Shown here piece by piece: positions 1-8,200 of a stretch of 52,110 bases of DNA. The position numbers and the translations under genes were made by a program. This DNA is from an uncultured Eubacteriales bacterium. GTDB taxonomy: Bacteria > Bacillota > Clostridia > TANB77 > CAG-508. The first letter of the stretch is position 1; every line of letters begins with the position of its first letter. The notes below the pieces were generated by a model. That model searched no databases, had not been told where the DNA came from, and saw only the letters and a list, made by a program, of their open reading frames with translations. The stretch spans positions 1-52,110 of the forward strand of contig CATKWX010000012.1 in NCBI GenBank assembly GCA_949840345.1, in the 5' to 3' direction.

Positions 1-38
1 AATATTATTTAACACAAATTTACTATTCTTTGAAATTC

Positions 39-584
39 TTAATTTCCTCTCCAAATTTCAAAGTATAAATGCTCCATTCCCATATTACATACTACATATT
101 TGTCTTCTCCAATTCTCCAGTACCACCTGACAATTCCTGAACCTACTGTTCCACTAGGCTCACCTATTTCTGATACAAGTTCGTCATAAGTCATATCACT
201 ATCAAGATTAAAAAAATAATCTTCTGGAATTTCATTTATTAAATCAGATTTTATATTGTATGGAATCAAGCCCCCAACTCTTTTTGTAGTTGTAGCTGCA
301 ACATGTGTCTTAAATTTATTTTTATTATCTTCCTTTTCTATATTATCATCTGCAGGATTAGTATATTTTTCCCACTTAAATACAGTTTTTTTATTTCCAT
401 TTGTATATATATAATTATCTACTAATATTCCTTTATTTTTTTTATATAAATTACCTCCATTGTAGTCTTCAGTAAACCTTATAAATGGGCTATTATTAAA
501 AATTTTTGCTTGTAAAGTATCTATTAGCAATATACCTATTAAAATTCCTAAAATAATTAAAATAACACGTAATTTTTTATTCAT
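39..584 (-). CDS. Membrane-anchored hypothetical protein
   Basis: I do not recognise a named family. The 181-residue product has a basic N-terminus and one hydrophobic segment (about residues 5-24), so it is probably anchored in the membrane with the rest outside. The C-terminal part (about 130-178) has the pattern of small SmpA/BLIP-like modules: an acidic helix followed by a Gly-Glu-Pro turn and strands rich in Trp and Tyr (RWYWR). That resemblance is an inference from pattern only. The start is supported by a GGAGG site eight bases upstream. It stands alone on the minus strand and ends close to the left edge of the window. Confidence 0.75.
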   Translation of the reverse strand: MNKKLRVILIILGILIGILLIDTLQAKIFNNSPFIRFTEDYNGGNLYKKNKGILVDNYIYTNGNKKTVFKWEKYTNPADDNIEKEDNKNKFKTHVAATTTKRVGGLIPYNIKSDLINEIPEDYFFNLDSDMTYDELVSEIGEPSGTVGSGIVRWYWRIGEDKYVVCNMGMEHLYFEIWRGN

Positions 585-636
585 AATATTGCTTCCTCCG
601 TTTTAATATTCTACAACTCCATAATTCATTTTACTT

Positions 637-822
637 TTACAATACTAATGCCTTTTTAGGGCAAAAATTTGAACATTTCCCACATCTTATACACTTATCA
701 TGGTCTATTGTAGGTGCTTCAAAATCCTTTTGACTTAACGCTCCTACAGGGCAAACATTTACCGCTGGGCACTTGTGATTTTGAGGACAATTTTCTATTA
801 CTATTTTTAATTTTTTATCCAT
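637..822 (-). CDS. Small 4Fe-4S ferredoxin-like protein
   Basis: A 61-residue iron-sulfur protein, likely a soluble electron carrier. The second cluster motif is canonical (CIRCGKCSNFCP). The first is of the variant kind seen in a family of small clostridial and archaeal ferredoxins, with cysteines spaced as CPQNHKCPAVNVCP, so the clusters share ligands in an unusual arrangement. An ATG lies 24 bases further upstream (846), but the AAAGGAGAG ribosome binding site sits between the two ATGs, so the internal one at 822 is the start. No neighbour is close enough to suggest an operon. Its redox partner cannot be told from the sequence. Confidence 0.88.
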   Translation of the reverse strand: MDKKLKIVIENCPQNHKCPAVNVCPVGALSQKDFEAPTIDHDKCIRCGKCSNFCPKKALVL

Positions 823-937
823 AAGTTCTCTCTCCTTTAAAATCATAATTTAAAATAAATATATATACATTTATTTTTAATATATAACTTCTCTAAAAAT
901 AGTTTTTACTTTAATACTTTAGTAATTTTTAAACTTA

Positions 938-1822
938 CTATATAAAAGACAATTGTTCTTCTTGCTCAGTTCCTTTTTTATATGCTTTTACTATATCACT
1001 CATTTCATAAAAAAGTCCATACTTTTTACATTCTTCTTTAAATATTTTCTCTAGATTTCTATTTAACGGATAGCAGAAATAGTTATTTCCGTAAGTGTTT
1101 ATGTACTTTTCCTTTAATTTTGGAAAAGTTTTATCTAATTGCTCATAAAAATATTCTCTTTGATTTTCTCTTAATGTAACTCCCCCCATTGAAAATACAA
1201 ATCTGGCTCCGTTTTCATAAGACAATCTTATTACATTTCTAATGTTTTCTTCTGAATCCGTTATAAATGGGATAATTGGTGTTAGTAGTGTTCCCACAAA
1301 TAATCCCGCTTCAGATAATCGTTTCATTGCTTTTAACCTTTCAGAAGAAACACACACATTTGGCTCTATTTTTCTTGATAAATTATCATCTGCTGATGTA
1401 ATTGTAAATTTAAGTATTACATCAGCTTTTCTATTTATTTCCTTGAATATATCTATATCTCTAACTATTAAATTGCTTTTTGTTTCTATTGATACTCCAA
1501 ATTTATAATAGGAAATTAGTTCTAATGCCTTTTTTGTTATTTCGTATTGTTTTTCAAAAGGATTATACGTGTCTGACATTGCCCCTATTCCTATTACTCC
1601 TTTTTTTCTTTTCAATTTTAGTTCTTGATTTAATATTTCTATTTCATTTTTCTTTGCTCTAACTTTATCAAAATTATCTACTTGATAACAATTACTTCTA
1701 CTATCACAATAAATACACTTGTGACAGCACCCTTTGTATAGATTCATATTATAATCGATTCCAAACCATTCTTCACCATGTGTTGCCTTTTGAAGTATTG
1801 TTTTTGCTTCTATAAATTCCAT
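938..1822 (-). CDS. Radical SAM protein, spore photoproduct lyase-like
   Basis: A 294-residue radical SAM enzyme. The cluster motif C-x3-C-x2-C is visible near the N-terminus (CCHKCIYC) directly after NLYKG, the signature of the SplB-like/Rv2578c-like branch, which uses S-adenosylmethionine and a 4Fe-4S cluster. The true substrate is unknown; members beside spore photoproduct lyase itself are mostly uncharacterised. The frame is open upstream to 1888, but those codons lie inside a repeat element; an AAAGGA site precedes the ATG at 1822, which I take as the start. The gene therefore begins just after the hairpin element at 1856-1980, which forms its upstream region. Confidence 0.85.
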   Translation of the reverse strand: MEFIEAKTILQKATHGEEWFGIDYNMNLYKGCCHKCIYCDSRSNCYQVDNFDKVRAKKNEIEILNQELKLKRKKGVIGIGAMSDTYNPFEKQYEITKKALELISYYKFGVSIETKSNLIVRDIDIFKEINRKADVILKFTITSADDNLSRKIEPNVCVSSERLKAMKRLSEAGLFVGTLLTPIIPFITDSEENIRNVIRLSYENGARFVFSMGGVTLRENQREYFYEQLDKTFPKLKEKYINTYGNNYFCYPLNRNLEKIFKEECKKYGLFYEMSDIVKAYKKGTEQEEQLSFI

Positions 1823-1855
1823 AGTTTCTAGTAATTCCTTTCTATACATAAATAA

Positions 1856-1980
1856 AGTTTGAAAAAGAATCAGTATAGTGCAAGGCATTTCGGATGAGAA
1901 ATACCGGAAGCGTACTGGTGTACTCCAAAGGATTTTCTCATCTGAAATAACGAAGCAATATGCTGATTACTTTTCAAACT
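1856..1980. repeat. 125-nt hairpin element, copy 1
   Basis: The two ends are inverted repeats (AGTTTGAAAA... pairing with ...TTTTCAAACT), followed inward by a ten-base helix, a second long helix and an apical stem around GCGTAC/GTAC, so almost the whole element can fold into one hairpin. A second copy of exactly the same length lies at 22040-22164. Differences between copies fall largely as paired changes that keep the helices. It touches the stop codon of the gene at 1980. It may be a MITE or a structured RNA. Confidence 0.8.
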
Positions 1981-2618
1981 TATTCCTTTTTTCTTATTGG
2001 ATGCCTTACAACAGTCTTCAGTTTATCTGTTACACATCTTCTTGGATCACTTAAATAAATTTCGTGATGAAATCTAGTATCTGTAATATCTAGTTCATAT
2101 CCATTTTCTATCATATAATTATGCATTAAATTTATTGTTTCAGGCTCATTATCATAAGAACCTATGTGCATACACTGAACGCAAATTCCTTCATCATAAG
2201 TTAAAAATTCTACTTTCGAGAAGTCTTGTTTCTTCTTATTTGTTGCTTCTGCTATTGCCCAGTCGAAGTCACTCTTAGTTACAAAATCTGGTAATCTAAT
2301 TATCGAAATAAAATTGAATTTGTCTTTCTGCTTATAATCTATACCATCTTTATTCCCATCTTGCCACCAAAATCCTTCAAGTGGCGGAACTACATACTCA
2401 AAATAGCCATCTATTTTATATGTTCCCTTATAACTCATTTTTATAGTAAAAGCAATTGCATACAAAAGTCCTATAGAGTCTTTGTACTCACTACTTTCAT
2501 CATTTGGATTTCCGCTTCCTCTAACTGCAATATAATTCATTTTAGGAATCTTAACAATGCTAGGTTTGTTTTTTGGCATATAAAATTCCTTATATTCCTT
2601 TTTATAATCAAAAGCCAT
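1980..2618 (-). CDS. GyrI-like domain protein
   Basis: A 212-residue protein of the GyrI-like small-molecule-binding family. The typical N-terminal segment around YIAVRGSGNPN and the aromatic motif PLEGFWWQ are visible; the family folds as a duplicated SHS2 module that binds drugs or other small molecules. No DNA-binding domain is present, so it is a stand-alone binding protein or enzyme rather than a regulator. Start supported by AAAGGA nine bases upstream. It lies 15 bases downstream of another GyrI-like gene and just below a WYL-domain regulator, which suggests one stress- or drug-response operon. Its stop codon abuts the hairpin element. Confidence 0.85.
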   Translation of the reverse strand: MAFDYKKEYKEFYMPKNKPSIVKIPKMNYIAVRGSGNPNDESSEYKDSIGLLYAIAFTIKMSYKGTYKIDGYFEYVVPPLEGFWWQDGNKDGIDYKQKDKFNFISIIRLPDFVTKSDFDWAIAEATNKKKQDFSKVEFLTYDEGICVQCMHIGSYDNEPETINLMHNYMIENGYELDITDTRFHHEIYLSDPRRCVTDKLKTVVRHPIRKKE

Positions 2619-2633
2619 CTCTTTATTTCCTTT

Positions 2634-3098
2634 CTAATCTTTAATCGCAATATAAATATGAATTTCTTGATTTTGCATATCTTGTGAATTATTTTGATAT
2701 TCTTCAAAATCGCAATTATATTTTCTCTTTAAATCCATACTCCATATTTCTTGCCAAGCTTGTCCTACTGAATTTTGAACATCTCCTGTTATAATAAATT
2801 TGGCATATTTACCTTTTGGAATAATCTTAGTTACTATTTCTTTGTTATTTTCTAATTCTTCACTAACCTCTGCTCCTGCAATAAATGTATAAGGTTTTGT
2901 ATAATCTCCTTCATATTCTGTATATAATCCTATTGTTTTATTATTTACCTTATTTTGTATTTTTTCGTAAATTCCATCTGCAAATAGTTTTTGCCAAGTC
3001 ATGCCTATGTCTTCAATAGACTTTCCATTTTGATTAGTTGTTTTAATTTTAACTCCTACAACCTTCTTTTCTTCTAATTCTACAATTTCATATTTCAT
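2634..3098 (-). CDS. GyrI-like / AraC effector-binding domain protein
   Basis: A 154-residue single-domain protein resembling the effector-binding domain of AraC-type regulators (GyrI/Rob-like). Visible features are the opening VELEEKKVVGVK strand, the central GAEV segment and the closing IYIAIKD strand. It probably binds a hydrophobic or cationic ligand; no catalytic motif is evident. Start chosen at the ATG preceded by AGGAGG. It has its own promoter (ATGACA, 16 bases, TATAAT) overlapping an inverted repeat, and probably shares a transcript with the GyrI-like gene after it. Confidence 0.78.
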   Translation of the reverse strand: MKYEIVELEEKKVVGVKIKTTNQNGKSIEDIGMTWQKLFADGIYEKIQNKVNNKTIGLYTEYEGDYTKPYTFIAGAEVSEELENNKEIVTKIIPKGKYAKFIITGDVQNSVGQAWQEIWSMDLKRKYNCDFEEYQNNSQDMQNQEIHIYIAIKD

Positions 3099-3126
3099 AA
3101 TATCTACCTCCTAAAATGAAGTATAT

Positions 3127-3154
3127 ATTATATAACTTGACAACTGTATGTCAT
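3127..3154 (-). promoter_or_regulatory. Promoter and operator of the GyrI-like pair
   Basis: On the minus strand ATGACA and TATAAT lie 16 bases apart. The -35 region is part of the inverted repeat TGACA-N6-TGTCA (3138-3153). A closely similar sequence, sharing ATATGACA-N-ACA-N2-TGTC, lies in front of the WYL regulator gene at 4078-4117, so the regulator probably controls both itself and the two GyrI-like genes. The operator assignment is inferred. Confidence 0.6.
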
Positions 3155-3155
3155 A

Positions 3156-4055
3156 TTAAAAATAATTTTTTAAAGTTTTTTCTAATTTTTCCTTTATAAT
3201 TTTTTTGGCTTTATCTGGTGATAAAACTTTTGCATATTCTCCAAATGATAGTATATAGCCATATACCCACTCATTCTCTGGATACTCTACTGTTATAATA
3301 AAGTCTCCATTTTTATTTTTAGTTATTTCTTCACTTTCAAACTCATCATACACTCTATAAGCCATATCTTTACTTATCTCTAATTTAAGTATTATGCTTT
3401 TGAAATTATCTTCTCTATGATAATTTTCTTTTGGTAATTCTCGCTTAAAATGTTCTTCTAAAATTTTAACTTCTTTCATTCTTGTAATTTTAAATATTCT
3501 ATAATCGCTCTTATTCCTACAATAACTTATTAGATACCAAGACTTATTTTTAAAACATATTTGTAATGGTTCTGCAATTCTTTTACTTTCCTCTCCATTA
3601 GAGTTATAGTATGTAAATTCAATTATGTTTTTACTTAAAATCGCAGATTTAATAATTTCAAATCTATTTTTTTGTGTATCCTCTTTACTCCAATTAGAAA
3701 AATCTATTCTTATCCAATCATTTATTTCTTTATTAAATAATGTACTTAATTTCCCTAAAATATTTTTTTCATCTTCTCCTCTTACTTTTTTCATTCCTTG
3801 CAGTGCAAACAAAATTTGATTTTGTTCTTCTTCTGAAAGAATAGCCTTATTTAGAACATATTCATCCAAAAGCCCTATTCCACCATCTTTTCCCTTAGTT
3901 GCATAAATTGGTATATTTGCTGTACTTAATGCTTCTATATCTCTATATATAGTTCTTGTAGATACTTCAAATCTATCTGCTAATTCTTTCGCTGTAACCT
4001 TTTTCTTTTGCATTAGTATATATACTATTTCAAATAATCTATTATTCACTTGCAT
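3156..4055 (-). CDS. WYL-domain transcriptional regulator (YafY-like)
   Basis: A 299-residue DeoR/YafY-type regulator. An HTH occupies about residues 5-60 (the recognition segment reads VSTRTIYRDIEAL), a central WYL domain about 140-210 (WYLISYCR), and a C-terminal WCX-like extension follows. WYL domains bind small ligands or nucleic acids and switch the HTH. Start from AGGAGG at close spacing. A 40-base palindrome lies in its promoter and a related site in front of the next genes, consistent with autoregulation and control of the GyrI-like operon. The ligand is not evident. Confidence 0.9.
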   Translation of the reverse strand: MQVNNRLFEIVYILMQKKKVTAKELADRFEVSTRTIYRDIEALSTANIPIYATKGKDGGIGLLDEYVLNKAILSEEEQNQILFALQGMKKVRGEDEKNILGKLSTLFNKEINDWIRIDFSNWSKEDTQKNRFEIIKSAILSKNIIEFTYYNSNGEESKRIAEPLQICFKNKSWYLISYCRNKSDYRIFKITRMKEVKILEEHFKRELPKENYHREDNFKSIILKLEISKDMAYRVYDEFESEEITKNKNGDFIITVEYPENEWVYGYILSFGEYAKVLSPDKAKKIIKEKLEKTLKNYF

Positions 4056-4077
4056 AAATTCCTCCTAGAAGTATTAT

Positions 4078-4117
4078 AGCATATAAATACGACATTTGTC
4101 TGTCATATTTATATGCT
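4078..4117. promoter_or_regulatory. 40-base palindrome, probable WYL-regulator operator
   Basis: The outer arms AGCATATAAATA and TATTTATATGCT are perfectly complementary and enclose GACA...TGTC. It overlaps the -10 region (TATAAT on the minus strand) of the WYL gene. It also directly follows the stop codon of the upstream HTH gene, so a weak terminator role is possible, but it is AT-rich with no strong U tract. Confidence 0.6.
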
Positions 4118-4122
4118 AATTT

Positions 4123-4620
4123 TTACTTTTTATTATAAGCATTTTTCTCAATATATGCCATCATTCTATTATTTTCAATAATTCCACTTACAAAGCCTAT
4201 TACCATAAACAAATATTGAAACCCATTATCTTTTATAAACCCATATATAATAAAAAATACAATTACAAGCATTTCAATAGTTAATTCAAAAAAGTGTTCT
4301 TTTTCCCATTTTTTCTTATAAAATTCTATCTTTTCTTTTAGAGTAAACGAACTATTTTCTAAAGCATTTAATAAGTTATTATCTGCTACTTCCTTATATT
4401 TTTCATCAATTATTTTTTCTCCTATAAAAAGCTCATTTAAAGTAATATCTAATATTTTGCACAACTCTTGCATAATTGACACATCTGGAAGGTTTAGTCC
4501 TCTCTCCCACTTGCTAACTGCATTTTTGCTTATATTTAATTTCTCCGCCATCTGTTCTTGCGTTAAATTATGCTCTTTTCTTTTACTTGCAATAAATTTT
4601 CCGATCTTTTCTTGATTCAT
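4123..4620 (-). CDS. XRE-family HTH regulator with C-terminal membrane segments
   Basis: A 165-residue protein with an N-terminal Cro/CI-type HTH (about residues 8-62, including LTQEQMAEKLNISKNAVSKW) and two hydrophobic segments near 112-150. Many Firmicute genomes carry such membrane-tethered XRE regulators; their signals are mostly unknown. Start supported by AAGGGA. It lies upstream of the WYL regulator on the same strand but is separated by the palindromic promoter, so it is probably transcribed independently. A stretch of 119 bases on its other side (4621-4739) holds no gene that I can see. Confidence 0.88.
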   Translation of the reverse strand: MNQEKIGKFIASKRKEHNLTQEQMAEKLNISKNAVSKWERGLNLPDVSIMQELCKILDITLNELFIGEKIIDEKYKEVADNNLLNALENSSFTLKEKIEFYKKKWEKEHFFELTIEMLVIVFFIIYGFIKDNGFQYLFMVIGFVSGIIENNRMMAYIEKNAYNKK

Positions 4621-4739
4621 ATTATCCCTTCTTTCAAGAACAATTTTATAATATTAGCTTAAAAAAATACACATACTCTCGGTTTACTTTGCTTCCAAAT
4701 TGTAAGTTGTGTCTACAATATAGTTCATAATTTATTTTA

Positions 4740-5381
4740 TTATTCTTTTATTTTTACTCCTAATATTCCTATTAAATCTATTGCTTGAAATTGGTTTATT
4801 ATTGCTCCTTTTATCTCTTCTAAACTTATAATGATTCCTTCAATAATACTATCTGAAAAATCTATGCCATTTAATTTTGTTTTAAAAAACTGTGCCATAG
4901 TTAAATCTGCTTGTTCAAATATAATATTTTTTAATTTATTCTCTTGGAAACAACTATTTCTTAACCCTGTATTTTTAAATAAAACATTCTCCATAATTGC
5001 CATTGATAAATTATTATAATTCATATTGGTTTCTATAAAACTTACATTATACAATTTACTTTCTGTAAAATTGCAACCTGTTAATTTGCAATTATTAAAT
5101 TCGCATCTTATAAAGCTACAATTTTCAAAAGATGTATTTGAAAAATTACAATTGTTAAACTCTACATCTATAAATGTATTTTTTTCTAAATTACTTCCTA
5201 TTATTTCTGTATTACTTATAATTGCCTTTTCTATTGTAATATTATATAAATCAATTTTTTCATCTTTGTAATTTTCAACACAAATATTTTCTATCTCATC
5301 ATAATCTTTTAGTTCATTTACCAAGTTATCTACATTTCTTAAAGTGTCAAATGACATTTTTTGTGGTTTTAATATACTCAT
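4740..5381 (-). CDS. Pentapeptide-repeat protein (Qnr/McbG-like)
   Basis: A 213-residue protein built largely of pentapeptide repeats (about residues 45-180, with the central position mostly Phe or Leu and Asn/Asp/Ser before it: CNFSN, CSFIR, CEFNN, CNFTE). These form a right-handed square beta-helix. The ending (QAIDLIGILGVKI) is like the C-terminal cap of Qnr/MfpA-type proteins, which mimic DNA and protect gyrase. Quinolone protection is a family-based possibility only. It starts 11 bases after the ABC-F resistance gene and so belongs to that operon. Confidence 0.85.
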   Translation of the reverse strand: MSILKPQKMSFDTLRNVDNLVNELKDYDEIENICVENYKDEKIDLYNITIEKAIISNTEIIGSNLEKNTFIDVEFNNCNFSNTSFENCSFIRCEFNNCKLTGCNFTESKLYNVSFIETNMNYNNLSMAIMENVLFKNTGLRNSCFQENKLKNIIFEQADLTMAQFFKTKLNGIDFSDSIIEGIIISLEEIKGAIINQFQAIDLIGILGVKIKE

Positions 5382-5392
5382 TTTATTTTCTC

Positions 5393-6889
5393 CTAATAAT
5401 TTAATAAATTGTTTAAATTAACAATTTTTGTTGCTACTTTTTTTATAAAAGTTTCGTCGTGTTCTACAAAAATAATAGTAGGTTTATATTTTAAAATTGC
5501 TTCTTCTATTTGAATTCTTGTTAAAATATCAATATAATTAAGCGGCTCATCCCATATATACACATTTGCTTGTTCTGAAATACTTTTTTCAATTAAAACT
5601 TTTTTCTTTTGACCCTCACTTAGTTCTTTTATATCTTTTTCAAATTCAACATTAGAAAATCCCATTTTAACAAGCATTGCTTTAAATATACTTTCGTCTA
5701 CTTTATTATTTTTAGCAAATGTTTTTAAATTACCTTTTAAATCTTCCGTACTTTGAGATACGTAAGATATTTTTAAATCATTTGCAATTTTAAATTCACC
5801 ACTGTATTCTATTTCATTTCCAATAATTAGTTTTAATATACTAGATTTTCCTATGCCATTTTTTCCAACTATTGCAACCCTATCTCCGTTTCTTACTTCA
5901 AACGAAACCTTTGAAAATATAGGTTTATTATTGTATTTTATTTGAAAATTACTTGCTAATAATAATTCATTTTTTTTACTTTCTATTGGAACTATTTTTA
6001 AATCTTCGTTTCTATCTATATTTTTTAATAAATTAGTTTTTTCATCTATTGCTTTTGCAATTCTTTTTTCTATAACTTTAGATTTCTTCATCATTTTAGC
6101 AGACTGATGACCTACATATCCTCTATCAATATTAGCTTCAGAATTCGCACTTTTATATTTTGAATTTTCTATTTTACTTGACCAATTTGCAGTATTTTTT
6201 GAAGCGATTTCAAGTCTATTTATATTTTTTTGTAATTTTTCATTTTGTGTTGTTTCAAAGTTATCTTGATTTTTCTTATTTTCTTGCCATGAAGAAAAAT
6301 TACCTTTTTGAATATCAATATTTGTATTGTTTATAGAAATTATATGGTCTACAACTTTGTCTAAAAATTCTCTATCGTGAGATACTAAAATAAATCCCTT
6401 CTTTTTATTTAAATATTCTACTAAATTATTTCTAGTTTCTATATCTAAATGATTTGTAGGCTCATCTATAAGTAAAAAATTATTTCCCTTTAAAAATAAA
6501 CTTATTAAAAGTATTTTTATTTGTTCTCCCCCACTTAATAAGTTAAAGTTTCTATACAATATTTCTGGATCTGAATTTAATAAATTTATTTCTTTAATTA
6601 TTTCCCAATCCTCTACATTTGGTGCGATTTCATTTACTATTTCTATCGCCGTTTTTTCCTTATTATTTACCTCAAATGGGAAATAATCGAACTCCACATT
6701 TTTTGATATTATACCTGTATATTCTAACTTACCTAATAATAATTTTAAAAATGTAGTTTTCCCCTTGCCATTTCTACCTATCAGTCCTAGTTTCCAGTCT
6801 GTATCTATATTAAACGTTACATTTTCAAATACATTATTTAGGCTTCCGTCATATCGAAAGCTTAAATTATTTACACTTATTAAAGACAT
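5393..6889 (-). CDS. ABC-F ribosomal protection protein, Lsa/CplR-like
   Basis: A 498-residue ATPase with two nucleotide-binding domains and no membrane segments. First domain: Walker A GRNGKGKT (38-45), LSGGEQ, and LLIDEPTNHLD. Second: GKNGIGKS, LSEGQ and DEPLNYID, where the usual TNHLD is replaced by LNYID. Length, the opening block through FDYFPFEV and the linker match the Lsa group, which dislodges lincosamides, streptogramin A and pleuromutilins from the ribosome. The exact drug profile cannot be told. A promoter lies about 140 bases upstream and the long leader contains a GC-rich repeat, so attenuation-type control is possible. Followed closely by the pentapeptide-repeat gene. Confidence 0.93.
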   Translation of the reverse strand: MSLISVNNLSFRYDGSLNNVFENVTFNIDTDWKLGLIGRNGKGKTTFLKLLLGKLEYTGIISKNVEFDYFPFEVNNKEKTAIEIVNEIAPNVEDWEIIKEINLLNSDPEILYRNFNLLSGGEQIKILLISLFLKGNNFLLIDEPTNHLDIETRNNLVEYLNKKKGFILVSHDREFLDKVVDHIISINNTNIDIQKGNFSSWQENKKNQDNFETTQNEKLQKNINRLEIASKNTANWSSKIENSKYKSANSEANIDRGYVGHQSAKMMKKSKVIEKRIAKAIDEKTNLLKNIDRNEDLKIVPIESKKNELLLASNFQIKYNNKPIFSKVSFEVRNGDRVAIVGKNGIGKSSILKLIIGNEIEYSGEFKIANDLKISYVSQSTEDLKGNLKTFAKNNKVDESIFKAMLVKMGFSNVEFEKDIKELSEGQKKKVLIEKSISEQANVYIWDEPLNYIDILTRIQIEEAILKYKPTIIFVEHDETFIKKVATKIVNLNNLLNY

Positions 6890-6917
6890 CCTTCCTCCTC
6901 AAATCTCGAAGATTTTA

Positions 6918-6983
6918 GGGCACAGTGGTGTCGCAAGATACGGGTATTCCCCCAAACGGTGCCCCTACAATGTTTACAATATA
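6918..6983. repeat. GC-rich REP-like repeat, unit A
   Basis: A GC-rich island in an AT-rich intergenic region. It starts GGGCACAGTGGTGTC, ends ACGGTGCCCCTAC followed by the family tail resembling CAATGTTTACAATAT. The ends GGGCAC and GTGCCC pair. A close relative lies at 9862-9966; other members with different hairpins but the same tail are at 39521, 44340, 49771 and 50878. This copy lies in the 5' leader of the ABC-F gene. Confidence 0.75.
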
Positions 6984-7022
6984 TAAATTTAAAATCCAAA
7001 CATATGCCCATTTTATACAAAT

Positions 7023-7051
7023 ATTATAATGTAAAATAAATCAGTTATCAA
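7023..7051 (-). promoter_or_regulatory. Promoter of the ABC-F/pentapeptide operon
   Basis: On the minus strand TTGATA and TATAAT are separated by 17 bases. The predicted transcript has a leader of roughly 125 bases that includes the REP-like repeat before the ribosome binding site. Confidence 0.65.
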
Positions 7052-7143
7052 TATAACTACTCATTTTCAATACTTTTATATATATTAGCATATAAAGTTT
7101 CATTGTGGTTATAATACTTTTTAAGAATTAGGAGGTGCTTTAT

Positions 7144-7695
7144 ATGAAATTAACAATATGTGAATTAAGCGACTTAAATGAACTAATTACAAGTTGTGTT
7201 AACACAATTACATGTATGTCATTATTTAAAAATCAAGTAACTAATGAAGAATTAAAGTCTTTATTATGTACTCATTTTCCAATTCATATTGAGGATTATA
7301 ACAGAAAAGTGGAATTTGTAAAAAATGCAGATACAGCAACAGGTAAATTAAATGTGCCTGAACTTAATACTTCTATTTTTTCAGAAAATATTGAACAATC
7401 TAAACTTTGCCAAGCTGTTACTGTAAATACTAATGTGACAACTTTAACCGACAGAGAAATTGCTTTATCTTATTTTTTAACATTAAAACGAGCAGGAAAA
7501 GAATACGCCATTGCTTCAATGGAGGCTACTAACCCAGTATTAAGGCAATTTTTAAAAGATGCATATACTATGAGTTGTAATCATTCTTATGAAGTTTACG
7601 AATGGTTGGCAAAAAATAATTATTATCCTATAATTTTAGCAACTGGTGAGCAAACTGGCAATATTTCTAGCATTTATAATACTATTAGTTTATAA
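7144..7695 (+). CDS. CotF-like spore coat protein
   Basis: A 183-residue protein of the CotF/coat family with a ferritin-like helical fold. The diagnostic C-terminal block is clear: LTDREIALSYFLTLKRAGKE, then MEATNPVLRQFLKDAY and YEVYEWL. CotF-type proteins sit in the inner coat of Bacillus spores, and homologues are widespread in spore-forming Clostridia. A GTG nine bases upstream overlaps the AGGAGG site, so the ATG eight bases after that site is the real start. A TATAAT about 30 bases upstream marks the promoter; I cannot assign a sporulation sigma factor with confidence. Ends before a strong bidirectional terminator. Confidence 0.88.
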   Translation: MKLTICELSDLNELITSCVNTITCMSLFKNQVTNEELKSLLCTHFPIHIEDYNRKVEFVKNADTATGKLNVPELNTSIFSENIEQSKLCQAVTVNTNVTTLTDREIALSYFLTLKRAGKEYAIASMEATNPVLRQFLKDAYTMSCNHSYEVYEWLAKNNYYPIILATGEQTGNISSIYNTISL

Positions 7696-7718
7696 GGAAA
7701 AAACAGTTTTTCCGCAAC

Positions 7719-7752
7719 AAAGAAGCTAGAAAAAATAATTTCTAGCTTCTTT
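7719..7752. terminator. Bidirectional rho-independent terminator
   Basis: The stem AAAGAAGCTAGAAA pairs with TTTCTAGCTTCTTT around a short loop. It lies between the convergent CotF-like and anti-sigma genes and can serve both. Confidence 0.85.
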
Positions 7753-7756
7753 ATTA

Positions 7757-8200
7757 TTATTTTATTGTCATTTCTATACTTTCTTCTCCGTCTTTAAGAT
7801 TACTTTTTATCTTTTCTACTATAGACATATTTTCATTTTCTAGATAAGTTTTATTTATCATTGATTCAAACATTGAACCTTGATTATTATATTCGTAAAT
7901 TTCCCATACAGTTCCTTTCGAATCTGTACTTATTTTTCCTTCTAACTCTTTTTCTGTTCCATTATCATCTACAAAAACAACTTTTATTATTTTATCTTTA
8001 ATATTGTTTACTAATTGTCCATCTGTGGCAGCATTTACAGTAATAAATCCGCCTGATAAAAATAGAATAATTACCGCCGCTAATGAAAGTATCTGCTTCT
8101 TTTTATTTATTTTCATTTTTTCCTCACTTTCCAAGTTAGATACAACTATTTTGTTTCTAACCCTCTTTAATACTGCACTATTTAAATCTCTACTTTCCAT
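7757..8200 (-). CDS. Probable anti-sigma factor, single-pass membrane protein
   Basis: A 147-residue protein with a short cytoplasmic N-terminus, one membrane helix (about residues 37-56) and an external domain of about 90 residues. I see no zinc anti-sigma motif (H-x3-C-x2-C), and the external domain is not one I recognise. The function is inferred from position: its ATG overlaps the end of the ECF sigma gene by 11 bases, the usual coupled arrangement of a sigma factor and its membrane antagonist. The external part would sense the signal. Confidence 0.72.
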   Translation of the reverse strand: MESRDLNSAVLKRVRNKIVVSNLESEEKMKINKKKQILSLAAVIILFLSGGFITVNAATDGQLVNNIKDKIIKVVFVDDNGTEKELEGKISTDSKGTVWEIYEYNNQGSMFESMINKTYLENENMSIVEKIKSNLKDGEESIEMTIK

